From assembly GCA_023390115.1 (NCBI GenBank), contig JAEWDM010000021.1, positions 62,001-126,000 of the forward strand: 64,000 nt of DNA, in the 5' to 3' direction. The notes beneath the pieces are model-generated. The model ran no database searches and was not told the origin of the DNA. It saw nothing but the letters and a program-made list of their open reading frames with translations. Of the stretch, positions 28,042 through 37,258 are shown in pieces. This DNA is from Bacillota bacterium (GTDB lineage Bacteria > Bacillota > Clostridia > Acetivibrionales > DSM-27016). The position numbers and the translations under genes were made by a program. The first letter of the stretch is position 1. Each line of letters opens with the position of its first letter.

Positions 28042-30477
28042 ATGAAATTCGGGTTTTTTGATGATGCAAGAAGGGAATATGTAATCAACACTCCCACAAC
28101 ACCTTATCCGTGGATAAATTATCTTGGCACGGAAAACTTTTTTTCACTCATCTCAAATACTGCAGGAGGATATTCCTTCTACAGGGATGCGCGGCTCAGG
28201 AGATTAACAAGGTACAGGTATAATAATACTCCGAATGATTCGGGAGGAAGGTATTTCTATATATATGACGGAGGGGATTATTGGACTCCGGGCTGGATGC
28301 CTGTGAAAAAGGAATTATCATTTTATGAATGCAGGCACGGCATGGGATATACGTCTATAACGGGAGAGAGAAACGGAATAAGTGCAAACCAGCTTGTTTT
28401 CGTCCCATTAGGGTATAATGGGGAAGTGCATAAGGTGGCATTAAAAAACACATCGGATTGTGACAAAGATATAACACTGTTTTCCTTTGTAGAGTTCTGC
28501 CTTTGGAACGCGTGGGATGACATGACAAACTTCCAGAGGAATTTCAGTACGGGAGAGGTGGAAATCGACGGGTCTGTAATTTACCACAAAACAGAATACA
28601 GGGAGAGAAGGGATCACTATTCATTCTATTCCGTGAACACCCCCATAGATGGATTCGATACCGACAGAGAAACGTTTATGGGCTTGTATAACGGGCCTGA
28701 CACACCTAATGCAGTGGCAAAGGGGCAGTCGTCAAATTCTGTGGCAAGCGGATGGTCTCCCGTAGCCTCACACAGTATAAAGGTTTCATTAAAGCCCGGC
28801 GAGGAGAAGCAGCTTATATTCATACTGGGGTATGTAGAGAACAAAGAGGAAGAAAAATGGGAGAGCTTAGGAATAATTAACAAGGCTAAAAGCAAGGAAA
28901 TGATTGCAAGATTCCAGACATCCCAGGATGTAGATAAGGCGCTTAAGGACCTTGAAGAGTACTGGGCCGGACTATTGTCCAAATATATAATAGACAGTAG
29001 CGATGAGAAGCTGAACCGCATGGTTAATATATGGAACCCCTATCAGTGCATGGTGACCTTCAATATGTCCAGAAGCGCGTCGTACTTTGAGTCGGGAATA
29101 GGAAGAGGAATGGGCTTTAGGGATTCCAATCAGGACCTGCTGGGATTTGTACACCAGATACCTCAAAGAGCGAGAGAGCGTATAATTGATATCGCATCCA
29201 CACAATTTGAGAACGGGGGAGCATACCACCAGTACCAGCCACTTACAAAAAAAGGGAATAATGATATAGGGGGAGGGTTTAATGATGATCCTCTGTGGCT
29301 GATTCTCGGTACTGCGGCATATATAAAGGAGACGGGAGACTTTGGCATACTTGATGAGCCGGTGCCTTTTGACTGCAACGAAGACAATAAGGCCAGCCTG
29401 TTTGAGCATCTTAAAAGATCCTTTTACCATGTAATAAACAACCTTGGGCCCCATGGATTGCCCCTTATAGGCAGGGCCGACTGGAACGACTGCCTTAATT
29501 TAAACTGCTTTTCCAAAATACCGGATGAGTCGTACCAGACATACGGAGATCCGGACGGAAGAGTCGCGGAGTCTGTATTTATTGCCGGAATGTTTGTGTT
29601 TATAGGGCCGGAGTTTGTAGAGCTGTGTAAGAGAAGAGGTCTTTCGGACGAAGCGTGTGAGGCTCAAAGGCATATTGATAAAATGAGGGAGATCACCATA
29701 GAGCATGGTTTCGACGGAGAGTGGTTCCTCAGGGCGTATGATGCTTTTGGAAACAAGGTAGGAAGCAAGGAGTGTGAAGAGGGTCAAATATTCATAGAGC
29801 CGCAGGGCCTATGTGTCATGGGGGGAATAGGGGTTCCCGAGGGGCTTGCCCAAAGGGCTCTGGATTCCGTAAAGGAAATGCTGGACACAAAGTACGGAAT
29901 TATGCTTCAGCAGCCTCCGTATTCCAAATACTATTTGAATCTTGGCGAAATATCCTCATATCCTCCGGGATATAAGGAGAATGCAGGAATTTTCTGCCAC
30001 AATAATCCATGGATTGCCGCAGCGGAAACTGTTTTGGGAAGAGGTGACAGGGCCTTTGAGATATACTCTAAAATTGCGCCTGCATATGTTGAGGACATAA
30101 GTGAGATACACAGGACTGAGCCGTATGTATATGCGCAAATGATTGCGGGGAGGGATGCTGTAAGGCATGGAGAGGCAAAGAACTCATGGCTGACGGGTAC
30201 GGCGGCTTGGAATTTTGTCACAATCACTCAATGGATATTGGGAATAAAGCCTCATTATGACGGGCTAATGGTAGATCCATGCATTCCCAGGGCATGGGAT
30301 GAATATACAATCAGAAGAAGCTTCAGGGGCGTGGAATACGATATCAGAATATCCAACCCTGCGCATGTCTCTAAAGGTGTCAAAAGCGTAACGGTGGATG
30401 GTGAAAAGCTAGAATCCAACATTATTCCGGTACTTGGCAAAGGAAGGGTGCATAGGGTAGAGGTAGAAATGGGCTAA
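28042..30477 (+). CDS. cbp: Cellobiose phosphorylase, GH94
   Basis: This 811-residue cytoplasmic enzyme splits cellobiose with phosphate into glucose 1-phosphate and glucose, saving ATP. The N-terminal stretch MKFGFFDDA, the motif [16 protein letters not shown] and the length are as I recall for the C. thermocellum enzyme. The catalytic acid is Asp483 in RADWNDCLN, and the phosphate-binding His/Thr region near the C-terminus ([13 protein letters not shown]) is present. The ATG has GAAAGGGG upstream. It is repressed by the adjacent LacI-type protein. Cellodextrin phosphorylase is less likely because those proteins are longer. Confidence 0.95.
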   Translation: MKFGFFDDARREYVINTPTTPYPWINYLGTENFFSLISNTAGGYSFYRDARLRRLTRYRYNNTPNDSGGRYFYIYDGGDYWTPGWMPVKKELSFYECRHGMGYTSITGERNGISANQLVFVPLGYNGEVHKVALKNTSDCDKDITLFSFVEFCLWNAWDDMTNFQRNFSTGEVEIDGSVIYHKTEYRERRDHYSFYSVNTPIDGFDTDRETFMGLYNGPDTPNAVAKGQSSNSVASGWSPVASHSIKVSLKPGEEKQLIFILGYVENKEEEKWESLGIINKAKSKEMIARFQTSQDVDKALKDLEEYWAGLLSKYIIDSSDEKLNRMVNIWNPYQCMVTFNMSRSASYFESGIGRGMGFRDSNQDLLGFVHQIPQRARERIIDIASTQFENGGAYHQYQPLTKKGNNDIGGGFNDDPLWLILGTAAYIKETGDFGILDEPVPFDCNEDNKASLFEHLKRSFYHVINNLGPHGLPLIGRADWNDCLNLNCFSKIPDESYQTYGDPDGRVAESVFIAGMFVFIGPEFVELCKRRGLSDEACEAQRHIDKMREITIEHGFDGEWFLRAYDAFGNKVGSKECEEGQIFIEPQGLCVMGGIGVPEGLAQRALDSVKEMLDTKYGIMLQQPPYSKYYLNLGEISSYPPGYKENAGIFCHNNPWIAAAETVLGRGDRAFEIYSKIAPAYVEDISEIHRTEPYVYAQMIAGRDAVRHGEAKNSWLTGTAAWNFVTITQWILGIKPHYDGLMVDPCIPRAWDEYTIRRSFRGVEYDIRISNPAHVSKGVKSVTVDGEKLESNIIPVLGKGRVHRVEVEMG

Positions 30478-30512
30478 TATGTAAATACTTAATTGCTTCA
30501 CAATATAGGCAT

Positions 30513-30540
30513 AAAAGGGACGAAATATTTCGTCCCTTTT
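30513..30540. terminator. Terminator after cellobiose phosphorylase
   Basis: A perfect 14-bp inverted repeat AAAAGGGACGAAAT / ATTTCGTCCCTTTT ends in T residues and is A-led on the other side. Confidence 0.85.
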
Positions 30541-30590
30541 GTGCTATAATATTATTATCCGGCGTTGAATTTAGAAAGGGATGACTTGGA

Positions 30591-31130
30591 ATGAGGCTGC
30601 TTATGCATATGTGCTGCGCCCCCTGCTCGGTTTATCCGTCCGATGTGCTTAGCGGTGAAGGAATAGACTTTGAGGGTTTTTTTTATAATCCCAATATACA
30701 TCCTGTCGATGAGTATGCACGGCGCAGAGAAACTGTAGAGGAGTTCTCCGGGCTTACGGGTATGGCTGTGCATTATATGGACGGCTTTATGCAGGAGGCA
30801 TGGGAGGGCTATAAGGGCACCGTCGATCAGAGGTGTGCTATGTGCTATGGCATACGCATGGACAAGGCGGCAGAGTTTGCCAAAGGAAATGGATTTGATG
30901 CTTTTACCACATCTCTTTTGGTCAGTCCTTATCAGAAGCATGATATTATAAAGCAATTGGGTAAAGAGTCTGCGCTAAAGCATGGAGTGGATTTTTATTA
31001 CAGGGATTTCAGACCGGGCTTCAGGCAGGGACAGCAGAGGGCAAAGGAAATGGGGCTGTACCGCCAGAAGTTCTGCGGCTGTATAGTCTCATTTAAGGAA
31101 AGAGAGGCTACCCAACAAAAGAAGCGTTAA
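30591..31130 (+). CDS. queH: Epoxyqueuosine reductase QueH
   Basis: This 179-residue protein is of the former DUF208 family, which performs the last step of queuosine synthesis in tRNA without cobalamin. It starts with HMCCAPCS, whose paired Cys with the later CAMCYG and FCGC motifs supply the iron-sulfur and metal ligands. YQKHDII and the RQGQQRAKEMGLYRQKFCGC end are characteristic. A ribosome site (AAAGGG) lies upstream. It stands alone between a terminator and a REP-like hairpin. Confidence 0.93.
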   Translation: MRLLMHMCCAPCSVYPSDVLSGEGIDFEGFFYNPNIHPVDEYARRRETVEEFSGLTGMAVHYMDGFMQEAWEGYKGTVDQRCAMCYGIRMDKAAEFAKGNGFDAFTTSLLVSPYQKHDIIKQLGKESALKHGVDFYYRDFRPGFRQGQQRAKEMGLYRQKFCGCIVSFKEREATQQKKR

Positions 31131-31145
31131 ATGAACAATTGGGAC

Positions 31146-31220
31146 AAGGGGACATTCCTCGACAAAGGAGAGGAATGTCCCCTTACCTTGTTTCGGAGGG
31201 GAGTGTCCCGTTACCTTGTT
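31146..31220. repeat. REP-like hairpin and associated short repeats
   Basis: A 15-bp perfect stem AAGGGGACATTCCTC / GAGGAATGTCCCCTT (31146-31160 with 31170-31184) is followed by two copies of TTACCTTGTT (31183-31192 and 31211-31220) and GTGTCCC motifs. It shares CAAGGGGAC with the 64-bp palindrome at 50687. Such GGGGAC palindromes look like a dispersed extragenic repeat family. Confidence 0.6.
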
Positions 31221-31352
31221 CGTGTCCCATTACATTATTATTACATTCCTATTAAAGTTATATGAAGGTACAGGAATTTTAATGGAGGCTGTCGAAATAT
31301 ATGGCAAATATATTGTCAAAATGAGACAGAGTAGAAGGTATGAGGTGCCAAA

Positions 31353-33365
31353 ATGAAAAAAATCCTATCAATAATTGTATGTTTATTTGTTCTAACATGC
31401 TTTGAAATCAATTCCTTTGCACTTGCAGATCAATTGTCTGCATCATCCAATACGCCTGTGCAGCGCTTAAACGAAGTGAAATTTATTTCCGGGGAGATTC
31501 AGGACGAAATACAAATTATAGTTAAAAGCTATAATGGGTATGCTGTTACGAGACTTGCCTCTCCCGACAGGATTGCTATTGATATTCCCAATGTATCTGT
31601 TTCTGCGGCAAAGCAGCTTGCAGGAGCAAAAAGCGGAAGGGTAAAGGCTGTAAGGTTTGCCCCTTTTGGAAATAACTCAGCCAGGATAGTAATAGATACT
31701 GCAGGTGTTCAGCAGTACAGAATTTATGAGAAGGACGGGAGGCTTTCGGTATATATTATAGATAGCATAGCTGACAGTATTACATATTTAAATACAGGTG
31801 ATGAGGCCGGCCTTGCCATTTCCAATGCTGAGCTTATACAGAGCGGCAGCGGGGAGGAGGAGCCGTATACCGAAAAGTATGAGCCCGAAAGCGGCAAGTA
31901 TATTTTGACATTTTCCGGCGGCGCGGCAAAGCTTCAGAATAAAACTGTAAAAATCAACGACAGCTTAATTGACAGCATGCAGTTTGTAAATAATATTTAT
32001 ACAAAGCAGATAAGCATAGTTTTTACGGCAAAGCAGAAGCTTTCCTTTAAGGTGTCCTTAAAGGAAGGCTCAAAAGGCACGGAAATCAACATATCAAAAT
32101 TCAAGGACGCAATTGTGAATGAACCGGAAAATGTCCCGGACCAGGAGGAAGACAGGGAGCTGTGCAATCTTTCCGTTGAATATGCCGGAAATGACGGTGC
32201 CGATGAAGTGAGTATACTGACTGACAACTATTCGGGCTACAGCATAATGAGGCTTTCAGGCCCTGACAGGATTGTAATTGATATACCATATGCCATTGCT
32301 CCCCAAAATCAGCAGAGCATAGATGTGGAAAGCAAGCTTATTAAAGCAGTGAGATATGCCCAGTTTGAGAACAATATCGGAAGGATAGTCATTGATACTG
32401 CAGGGCAGCCGCAATATCAGGCGGAAGAGAAGGAAGGACGGCTTACCGTATCCGTTCAGACGCCTGAATATAAAAATATTACTTACAGTGCCACAGGAGA
32501 CAGGGTATGTTTTATATTACCTAAAATTCATCTTACAGAGGGCGGGCAGGATTTAAAAAAATTCTATTCAGAAAGCTATGATGAAACAGGAATGAAGTAC
32601 ACAATAACATTTCCAAGCAGCTTGGGTGATATTGGGAGCGGCACTTTTAAGGTTAACAGCGGCTTTATTGATTATGTGGATATAATAAAAAACAATGAAG
32701 ACCAAACTACGGCTATTACCTTTAATGCGAAGGAGCAGCTTGTCTACAATATAATTACAAGACAGCTTAATTCAGCGGTGGACGATACGACAATTACGGT
32801 GCTAAAGCCTTTTTCCGCGGAGGACAGGCTTATAGTCATTGATCCCGGCCATGGAGGAGCGGACCCGGGAGCCGTACATGGAGCTCTCACGGAGAAGAGC
32901 CTCAATATAGACATAGCAAAAAGGCTTAATTCCCTGTTGAAAAGCAGGGGTGTGAACACCTACATGACAAGGGACGATGATACTTATATAGGACTGTATG
33001 AAAGGTCGTATATAGCTAATAAGCTTAATGCAACATTGTTTTTATCAATACATAACAATTCCTATAATGTCAGTGCAAAAGGCACCGAGACACTTTATTT
33101 TCCCAGCAAGGCGGGATTTGGCAAAAGGTTTGCGCAGATAATACAGGATTCTCTTACAAGCAGTCTGGGCACCTTTGACAGAAAAATAAAGGAGAGGCCG
33201 GGGCTTGTGGTTTTAAAGGCTACCTCAATGCCCGCCGCATTAGCCGAGATTGCTTTTATCACAAATCCTGACGATGCCCAAAAGCTCAAGAGCGACGAAT
33301 TTATTCAGAAGGCCGCCGAGGCACTGTGCGAGGCTGTGGTTAAGGCCTTGGAGGAAGCGCCCTGA
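31353..33365 (+). CDS. N-acetylmuramoyl-L-alanine amidase with two AMIN domains
   Basis: This secreted 670-residue cell-wall hydrolase has a signal peptide at about residues 1-25, followed by two AMIN-type domains (starting near 40 and 270, each with PDRIxIDIP and ARIVIDTAG/GRIVIDTAG motifs). A C-terminal amidase_3 domain (about 490-665) follows. The zinc ligands are visible: His500 in DPGHGG, Glu514 and His567 in SIHNN, with catalytic Glu632 in AEIAFITNP. AMIN domains direct such enzymes to the septum or envelope, and the enzyme frees the stem peptide from MurNAc. The duplicated AMIN repeats are clear in the sequence. Confidence 0.95.
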   Translation: MKKILSIIVCLFVLTCFEINSFALADQLSASSNTPVQRLNEVKFISGEIQDEIQIIVKSYNGYAVTRLASPDRIAIDIPNVSVSAAKQLAGAKSGRVKAVRFAPFGNNSARIVIDTAGVQQYRIYEKDGRLSVYIIDSIADSITYLNTGDEAGLAISNAELIQSGSGEEEPYTEKYEPESGKYILTFSGGAAKLQNKTVKINDSLIDSMQFVNNIYTKQISIVFTAKQKLSFKVSLKEGSKGTEINISKFKDAIVNEPENVPDQEEDRELCNLSVEYAGNDGADEVSILTDNYSGYSIMRLSGPDRIVIDIPYAIAPQNQQSIDVESKLIKAVRYAQFENNIGRIVIDTAGQPQYQAEEKEGRLTVSVQTPEYKNITYSATGDRVCFILPKIHLTEGGQDLKKFYSESYDETGMKYTITFPSSLGDIGSGTFKVNSGFIDYVDIIKNNEDQTTAITFNAKEQLVYNIITRQLNSAVDDTTITVLKPFSAEDRLIVIDPGHGGADPGAVHGALTEKSLNIDIAKRLNSLLKSRGVNTYMTRDDDTYIGLYERSYIANKLNATLFLSIHNNSYNVSAKGTETLYFPSKAGFGKRFAQIIQDSLTSSLGTFDRKIKERPGLVVLKATSMPAALAEIAFITNPDDAQKLKSDEFIQKAAEALCEAVVKALEEAP

Positions 33366-33410
33366 ATGGGAATGAGTGGTGGATTTTCGTTATTTATATA
33401 TAAAAAAGTT

Positions 33411-33442
33411 AGTGGAATTTATGTATTCTACTGATTTTTTTT
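33411..33442 (+). terminator. Terminator after the AMIN amidase gene
   Basis: The stem AGTGGAAT / ATTCTACT (33411-33418 with 33425-33432) has a 6-nt loop and is followed by a run of eight T. Confidence 0.8.
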
Positions 33443-33585
33443 GCTTTTTTCTTATGATAACATTTAGTTGTGTTTTGGAGGTTATATGAAAACTTATTTT
33501 TGTCTATAATTATTGTAAATAAATAGGCTTCACATAATAAAGATTGAGTAGATACGTAGTATTTATACGGATTGGAGAGTTTGTT

Positions 33586-34305
33586 TTGAGAATAGATGGG
33601 AGAAGTAGCTCTGGCTTGAGAGAAGCAAGGATAACAAGGAATTATATTAAGCATGCAGAGGGATCGGTGCTTATTGAGATGGGTGATACCAGGATAATAT
33701 GTACCGCCACAGTTGAAGAAAGGGTTCCGGCATTTAAGAAGGGCATGGGAGAGGGATGGGTAACAGCGGAGTATTCAATGCTGCCCAGGGCTACAAAGTT
33801 AAGAAATCAGAGAGATATAAGCAAGCTGAAAATTAATGGAAGGAGCCAGGAAATACAAAGGCTCATAGGAAGAGCGTTAAGAACGGTTGTGGACTTCAGA
33901 CTTCTCGGAGAGAGGGAAATAGTTATTGATTGTGATGTTATTCAAGCCGACGGAGGGACAAGGACTGCGGCAATTACAGGAGCTTTCGTGGCACTGGTTG
34001 ATGCTTGCAGGTATCTTATGGGAAAGGGGCTCATTGAAAGAATTCCCGTAACTGATTTTGTTGCCGCTGTCAGCGTAGGCATAGTGGATGGTCAGGAGAT
34101 GCTGGATTTGTGTTATTTGGAGGATTCAAATGCCGATGTTGATATGAATGTGGTTATGACAGGCAGAGGTGAATTTATAGAAATTCAGGCGACAGGCGAA
34201 AAGGCTCCATTTTCAAAAAAGCAAATGGATTTGCTTATTGATCTGGCCCAAGAGGGAATATTGAGTCTAATTAATGTACAGAGAAATGTACTTGGTGCTT
34301 TGTGA
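33586..34305 (+). CDS. rph: Ribonuclease PH
   Basis: This 239-residue phosphorolytic 3' exonuclease trims tRNA precursors. The family start (M)RIDGRxxxxLR is reached from a TTG at 33586, with GGAG 9 nt before it; an earlier TTG at 33544 would add 14 unusual residues. Conserved motifs include [32 protein letters not shown] and [16 protein letters not shown] with the phosphate-binding Arg. It is followed by rdgB after 26 nt, a frequent pairing. Confidence 0.95.
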   Translation: MRIDGRSSSGLREARITRNYIKHAEGSVLIEMGDTRIICTATVEERVPAFKKGMGEGWVTAEYSMLPRATKLRNQRDISKLKINGRSQEIQRLIGRALRTVVDFRLLGEREIVIDCDVIQADGGTRTAAITGAFVALVDACRYLMGKGLIERIPVTDFVAAVSVGIVDGQEMLDLCYLEDSNADVDMNVVMTGRGEFIEIQATGEKAPFSKKQMDLLIDLAQEGILSLINVQRNVLGAL

Positions 34306-34331
34306 AAATAATTCTGTAATTGGAGAAAATA

Positions 34332-34949
34332 ATGGAATTGATAGCGGCAACTAAAAATAAAGGCAAAATAAACGAGATTGCACAGATATTAAATGGACTT
34401 CCGCTTGTTTTAATATCAATGGAGCAGGCAGGGATTGACAAGGACATTGAGGAGTATGGAAAGACCTTTGAGGAAAATGCTTTGATCAAGGCTGCCGAGA
34501 TCCACAGGCTTACGGGTAAAATGGTTATATCGGATGATTCGGGGCTTGAGGTGGACTTCTTAAATGGAGCTCCCGGAATATATTCTGCCAGATTTGCCGG
34601 AGCGGGAGCAACGGATAGGGATAAAAACAGGAAGCTTTTAGAGCTTTTGAAGGGGGTACCCTTTGAAAAAAGGGCTGCCAGATTTGTTTGTGCTATAGCA
34701 GTGGTTTTGCCAAATGGAGAAAGCTTTACCACCAAAGGAACATGCGAAGGCTATATAGCTCTTGCCCCTCAGGGCCAGGGCGGCTTTGGCTATGATCCTT
34801 TGTTTTTTATACCGGAATACAACATGACTACGGCGCAGCTTACGCCTGAAGAAAAAAACAGCATTAGCCACAGGGGGAAAGCCTTGAGGGCTATGGCGGA
34901 TAAATTGAGAAACAGCGAACATATAATTTCGGTACTGCAGAAGGGATAG
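34332..34949 (+). CDS. rdgB: XTP/dITP diphosphatase (RdgB/HAM1)
   Basis: This 205-residue house-cleaning pyrophosphatase removes non-canonical purine nucleotides. It shows ATKNKGKINEI at the N-terminus, the catalytic SDDSGLEVD loop, GAPGIYSARFAG and FGYDPLFFIP. I use the ATG at 34332 with TTGGAG 6 nt upstream instead of the frame start four codons earlier. It is co-oriented with rph and the YfcE-type gene. Confidence 0.95.
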   Translation: MELIAATKNKGKINEIAQILNGLPLVLISMEQAGIDKDIEEYGKTFEENALIKAAEIHRLTGKMVISDDSGLEVDFLNGAPGIYSARFAGAGATDRDKNRKLLELLKGVPFEKRAARFVCAIAVVLPNGESFTTKGTCEGYIALAPQGQGGFGYDPLFFIPEYNMTTAQLTPEEKNSISHRGKALRAMADKLRNSEHIISVLQKG

Positions 34950-35072
34950 GAAAAACCTCATCTTTCATTATTAATTATTTTTTGGGGGTAATATCTTAAA
35001 AGAAAGACGCTTTCGTAAGAAAGATACTTTCAAGTCTGAATTTTGTGCAGCTTAAGCTGTATGGAGGTTAAC

Positions 35073-35552
35073 ATGAAAATATTGGTAATTAGCGATACAC
35101 ACGGAGATACGGATAAGGCCGAGGAAGTGATAAGGTCGTATCAGGATATAGATTTGGTAATACATTTAGGTGACTACTTCAGAGATGCACAAAAGCTGTC
35201 TGCATTGTTTCCTCAAATACCTGTGGAATATATATATGGCAACAGTGATTTTATGATAGGAGATGTTGTTGCTGAAAAAACTCTCCAGTATGAGGGCAAA
35301 AGAATATTTATAACACATGGGCACAGGTATTCTGTGAAATGGGATTATGACAAGCTGCACAAAAAGGCTCAGGAAACAAATGCCGATTTGCTGCTGTTCG
35401 GGCATACACATGTGGGAGATAGAGTGGAGAAAAATGGATATATTCTGCTGAACCCGGGAAGTATAAGTGATCCGCGTGAGGGCTCAGGCAGGTCGTATGC
35501 ACTTATAAGGATATGCTGTGGTAAAATAGAGACGGAAATTGTATGTGTATAG
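35073..35552 (+). CDS. YfcE/MJ0936-type metallophosphoesterase
   Basis: This 159-residue cytoplasmic phosphodiesterase has the metal-binding motifs SDTHGD, HLGDYF, GNSD, THGH and GHTH in order. GGAGGTTAAC precedes the ATG at 35073. The rph-rdgB-yfcE order is common in Clostridia. The physiological substrate is not settled for the family, and some members hydrolyse cyclic nucleotides. Confidence 0.9.
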   Translation: MKILVISDTHGDTDKAEEVIRSYQDIDLVIHLGDYFRDAQKLSALFPQIPVEYIYGNSDFMIGDVVAEKTLQYEGKRIFITHGHRYSVKWDYDKLHKKAQETNADLLLFGHTHVGDRVEKNGYILLNPGSISDPREGSGRSYALIRICCGKIETEIVCV

Positions 35553-35590
35553 ATGAGTTTAAAGCAGGGCTTTTAAGCATTAAAATGATG

Positions 35591-35619
35591 TTGACAAAAC
35601 TAAAATCACCTTGTATAAT
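35591..35619 (+). promoter_or_regulatory. Consensus sigma-A promoter of the tRNA pair
   Basis: TTGACA at 35591-35596 and TATAAT at 35614-35619 are both perfect and lie 17 nt apart, about 60 nt before tRNA-Gly. Confidence 0.9.
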
Positions 35620-35682
35620 ATTAAAAGTCAGCGATTGGGAACACTAAATTAGGACTTGGCCTTGATGTACAGGCTGATTTTT

Positions 35683-35756
35683 GCGGGTGTAGTTCAATGG
35701 TAGAACATCAGCCTTCCAAGCTGATTGCGTGGGTTCGATTCCCATCACCCGCTCCA
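35683..35756 (+). tRNA. tRNA-Gly (anticodon TCC)
   Basis: The 74-nt cloverleaf has acceptor arms GCGGGTG / CACCCGC, anticodon loop CTTCCAA, a T-loop GGTTCGATTCC and an encoded CCA end. Confidence 0.97.
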
Positions 35757-35769
35757 TAAATTTAAATAT

Positions 35770-35845
35770 GCGCCTGTAGCTCAGTGGATAGAGCAACCGC
35801 CTTCTAAGCGGTTGGCCGCACGTTCGAGTCGTGCCAGGCGCGCCA
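35770..35845 (+). tRNA. tRNA-Arg (anticodon TCT)
   Basis: The 76-nt cloverleaf has acceptor arms GCGCCTG / CAGGCGC, anticodon loop CTTCTAA and an encoded CCA end. It lies 13 nt after tRNA-Gly in the same transcript. Confidence 0.97.
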
Positions 35846-35861
35846 GAATATTTTCTAAAAG

Positions 35862-35900
35862 GAAGCCGATTTCAGGTAGAGTCGGCTTCTTTTATTTTTA
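35862..35900 (+). terminator. Terminator after the tRNA pair
   Basis: The stem GAAGCCGA / TCGGCTTC (35862-35869 with 35882-35889) is followed by TTTTATTTTT. Confidence 0.88.
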
Positions 35901-36516
35901 TGATAAGCCGTATCATTGATTTCCCTGCCGGCACAAAGCCGGAATATATCTTCCATCCCCCCTGCACCTCCTTTCACCTATAACACGTTTCACAGCGCAA
36001 AAAGGTTTGTTATGCGGTATATTTTTTTGTATCCGGCTTATGGATACATAAATAATACTTCATACTATAACATTACACTATAAATTATGTAATTTAAATA
36101 AAGCTTTTTTACTGGCAAGCAATGGATTTGTCAGAAGAATTTCCCGAATTAATACTGCCTGGACTGAGGTTGTCATAAAACTTTGAACAGCTTTCCTTAT
36201 CTTAATATACATATATATAACAAAATACTATAATTACAAAAATATGAATTTTGAAACATACATTTGACTTTTAAATTATAATATTGTATATTGATTTTTG
36301 AATGATGAGCTAAATTGCCGTATAGCATAGTACTGCTTTTTATAGAATCAATTACATGTTTAAATACCATGCAGAACAGCTATTTTAGCGTGCACATAAA
36401 GTGCATTTTTCCTTTTTGTTATACCTGCCTTTGCTGCCTGAATTTTTGGCGAAAGGATATACACCGGGCGGATGCTATTTGACAAAGAAATTTTTACAAG
36501 TGAGGTAAGAGGATAG
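35901..36516. other. AT-rich gap with no supported gene
   Basis: About 615 nt between the tRNA terminator and the Cys/His repeat gene. I see only two short hairpins, CCGGC / GCCGG at 35928-35942 and TGTATCC / GGATACA at 36028-36048, and no coding frame with a ribosome site. Its position after tRNA genes and before an odd accessory gene would fit an old integration site, but I find no attachment repeat. Confidence 0.4.
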
Positions 36517-37116
36517 ATGAATAATAATAACAATAATAATAAATGTATTGTTGAAGGCTGCAATAATAAATGCTTTTCAAAGGGATATTGTGAAAAACAC
36601 TATTTTCAAGTCATACGGCATGGGAGAATTACACCTGAAAGAGAGCATAAAAAAGCGATGGGATGCGCTGTTTCAGGATGCAAAAATAAGCACTACGCCA
36701 AAGGCTATTGCGCCAAGCACTATGCACAGATACTAAGGACAGGCAAATTGGTTCTTGATAATGAGTACAAAAAACATATGACATGCTTGGTAGAAGGCTG
36801 CAATGAGAACCATTATGCAAAGGGCTATTGCAGAAGGCATTATCATCAGATGCACACCTATGGGAAAATAATGCACAGGGGACAAAAAGATAAAAGTGAA
36901 AAATGCAGTTTTCCGGGGTGCACTAATGATGTTCATGCCAAGGGTCTTTGCCGTCAGCATTTTGTTGAGCAGTACAATTACAGCAAGTCCGTTTCTAAAA
37001 ATAACCATATAAAGCCGGATAAGTGTATTGTAGAGGGCTGCACACAAAAGCATTATGCAAAAGGCTATTGCAGATATCATTACTTCAAAAATTACAGAAT
37101 GGAGCATAAGAAATAA
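36517..37116 (+). CDS. Five-repeat Cys/His (zinc-finger-like) protein
   Basis: This 199-residue protein is built almost wholly of five repeats with exact 40-residue period. Each repeat has the pattern C-x4-C-x9-C-x2-H: C10/C15/C25/H28, then the same at 50, 90, 130 and 170. The core reads CxVxGCxxxxxAKGYCxxHY. Between repeats lie basic linkers with HG, TGK or YGK. The N-terminus is a run of seven Asn. There is no signal peptide or membrane helix. GAGG precedes the ATG. Single copies of similar GC-x5-A-K-G-x-C-x2-H-Y motifs are familiar in phage and HNH-associated proteins, which suggests zinc binding and perhaps nucleic-acid contact. The function is unknown. Confidence 0.85.
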   Translation: MNNNNNNNKCIVEGCNNKCFSKGYCEKHYFQVIRHGRITPEREHKKAMGCAVSGCKNKHYAKGYCAKHYAQILRTGKLVLDNEYKKHMTCLVEGCNENHYAKGYCRRHYHQMHTYGKIMHRGQKDKSEKCSFPGCTNDVHAKGLCRQHFVEQYNYSKSVSKNNHIKPDKCIVEGCTQKHYAKGYCRYHYFKNYRMEHKK

Positions 37117-37258
37117 CAGTCTTAAAAAGGAGAATTGCATATATGTAATGTATAAGGCTAAAACTACTGTTTATTGCAGTAAAATGGTATAGATGGTAGA
37201 ATGAATAATAAAATATTATACCTTATCGGATGTGGATGAAATTAAAAGAGGACAGAAA

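Noticed and set aside
36360..36563. Small minus-strand frame of 67 codons
   Set aside because: It overlaps the start of the Cys/His protein; its leucine run is the reverse of the poly-Asn codons.
36517..37116. CRISPR-like or minisatellite repeat because of 120-bp periodicity
   Set aside because: The frame is open throughout, the periodicity is at the protein level (Cys/His positions) and the DNA repeats are divergent.
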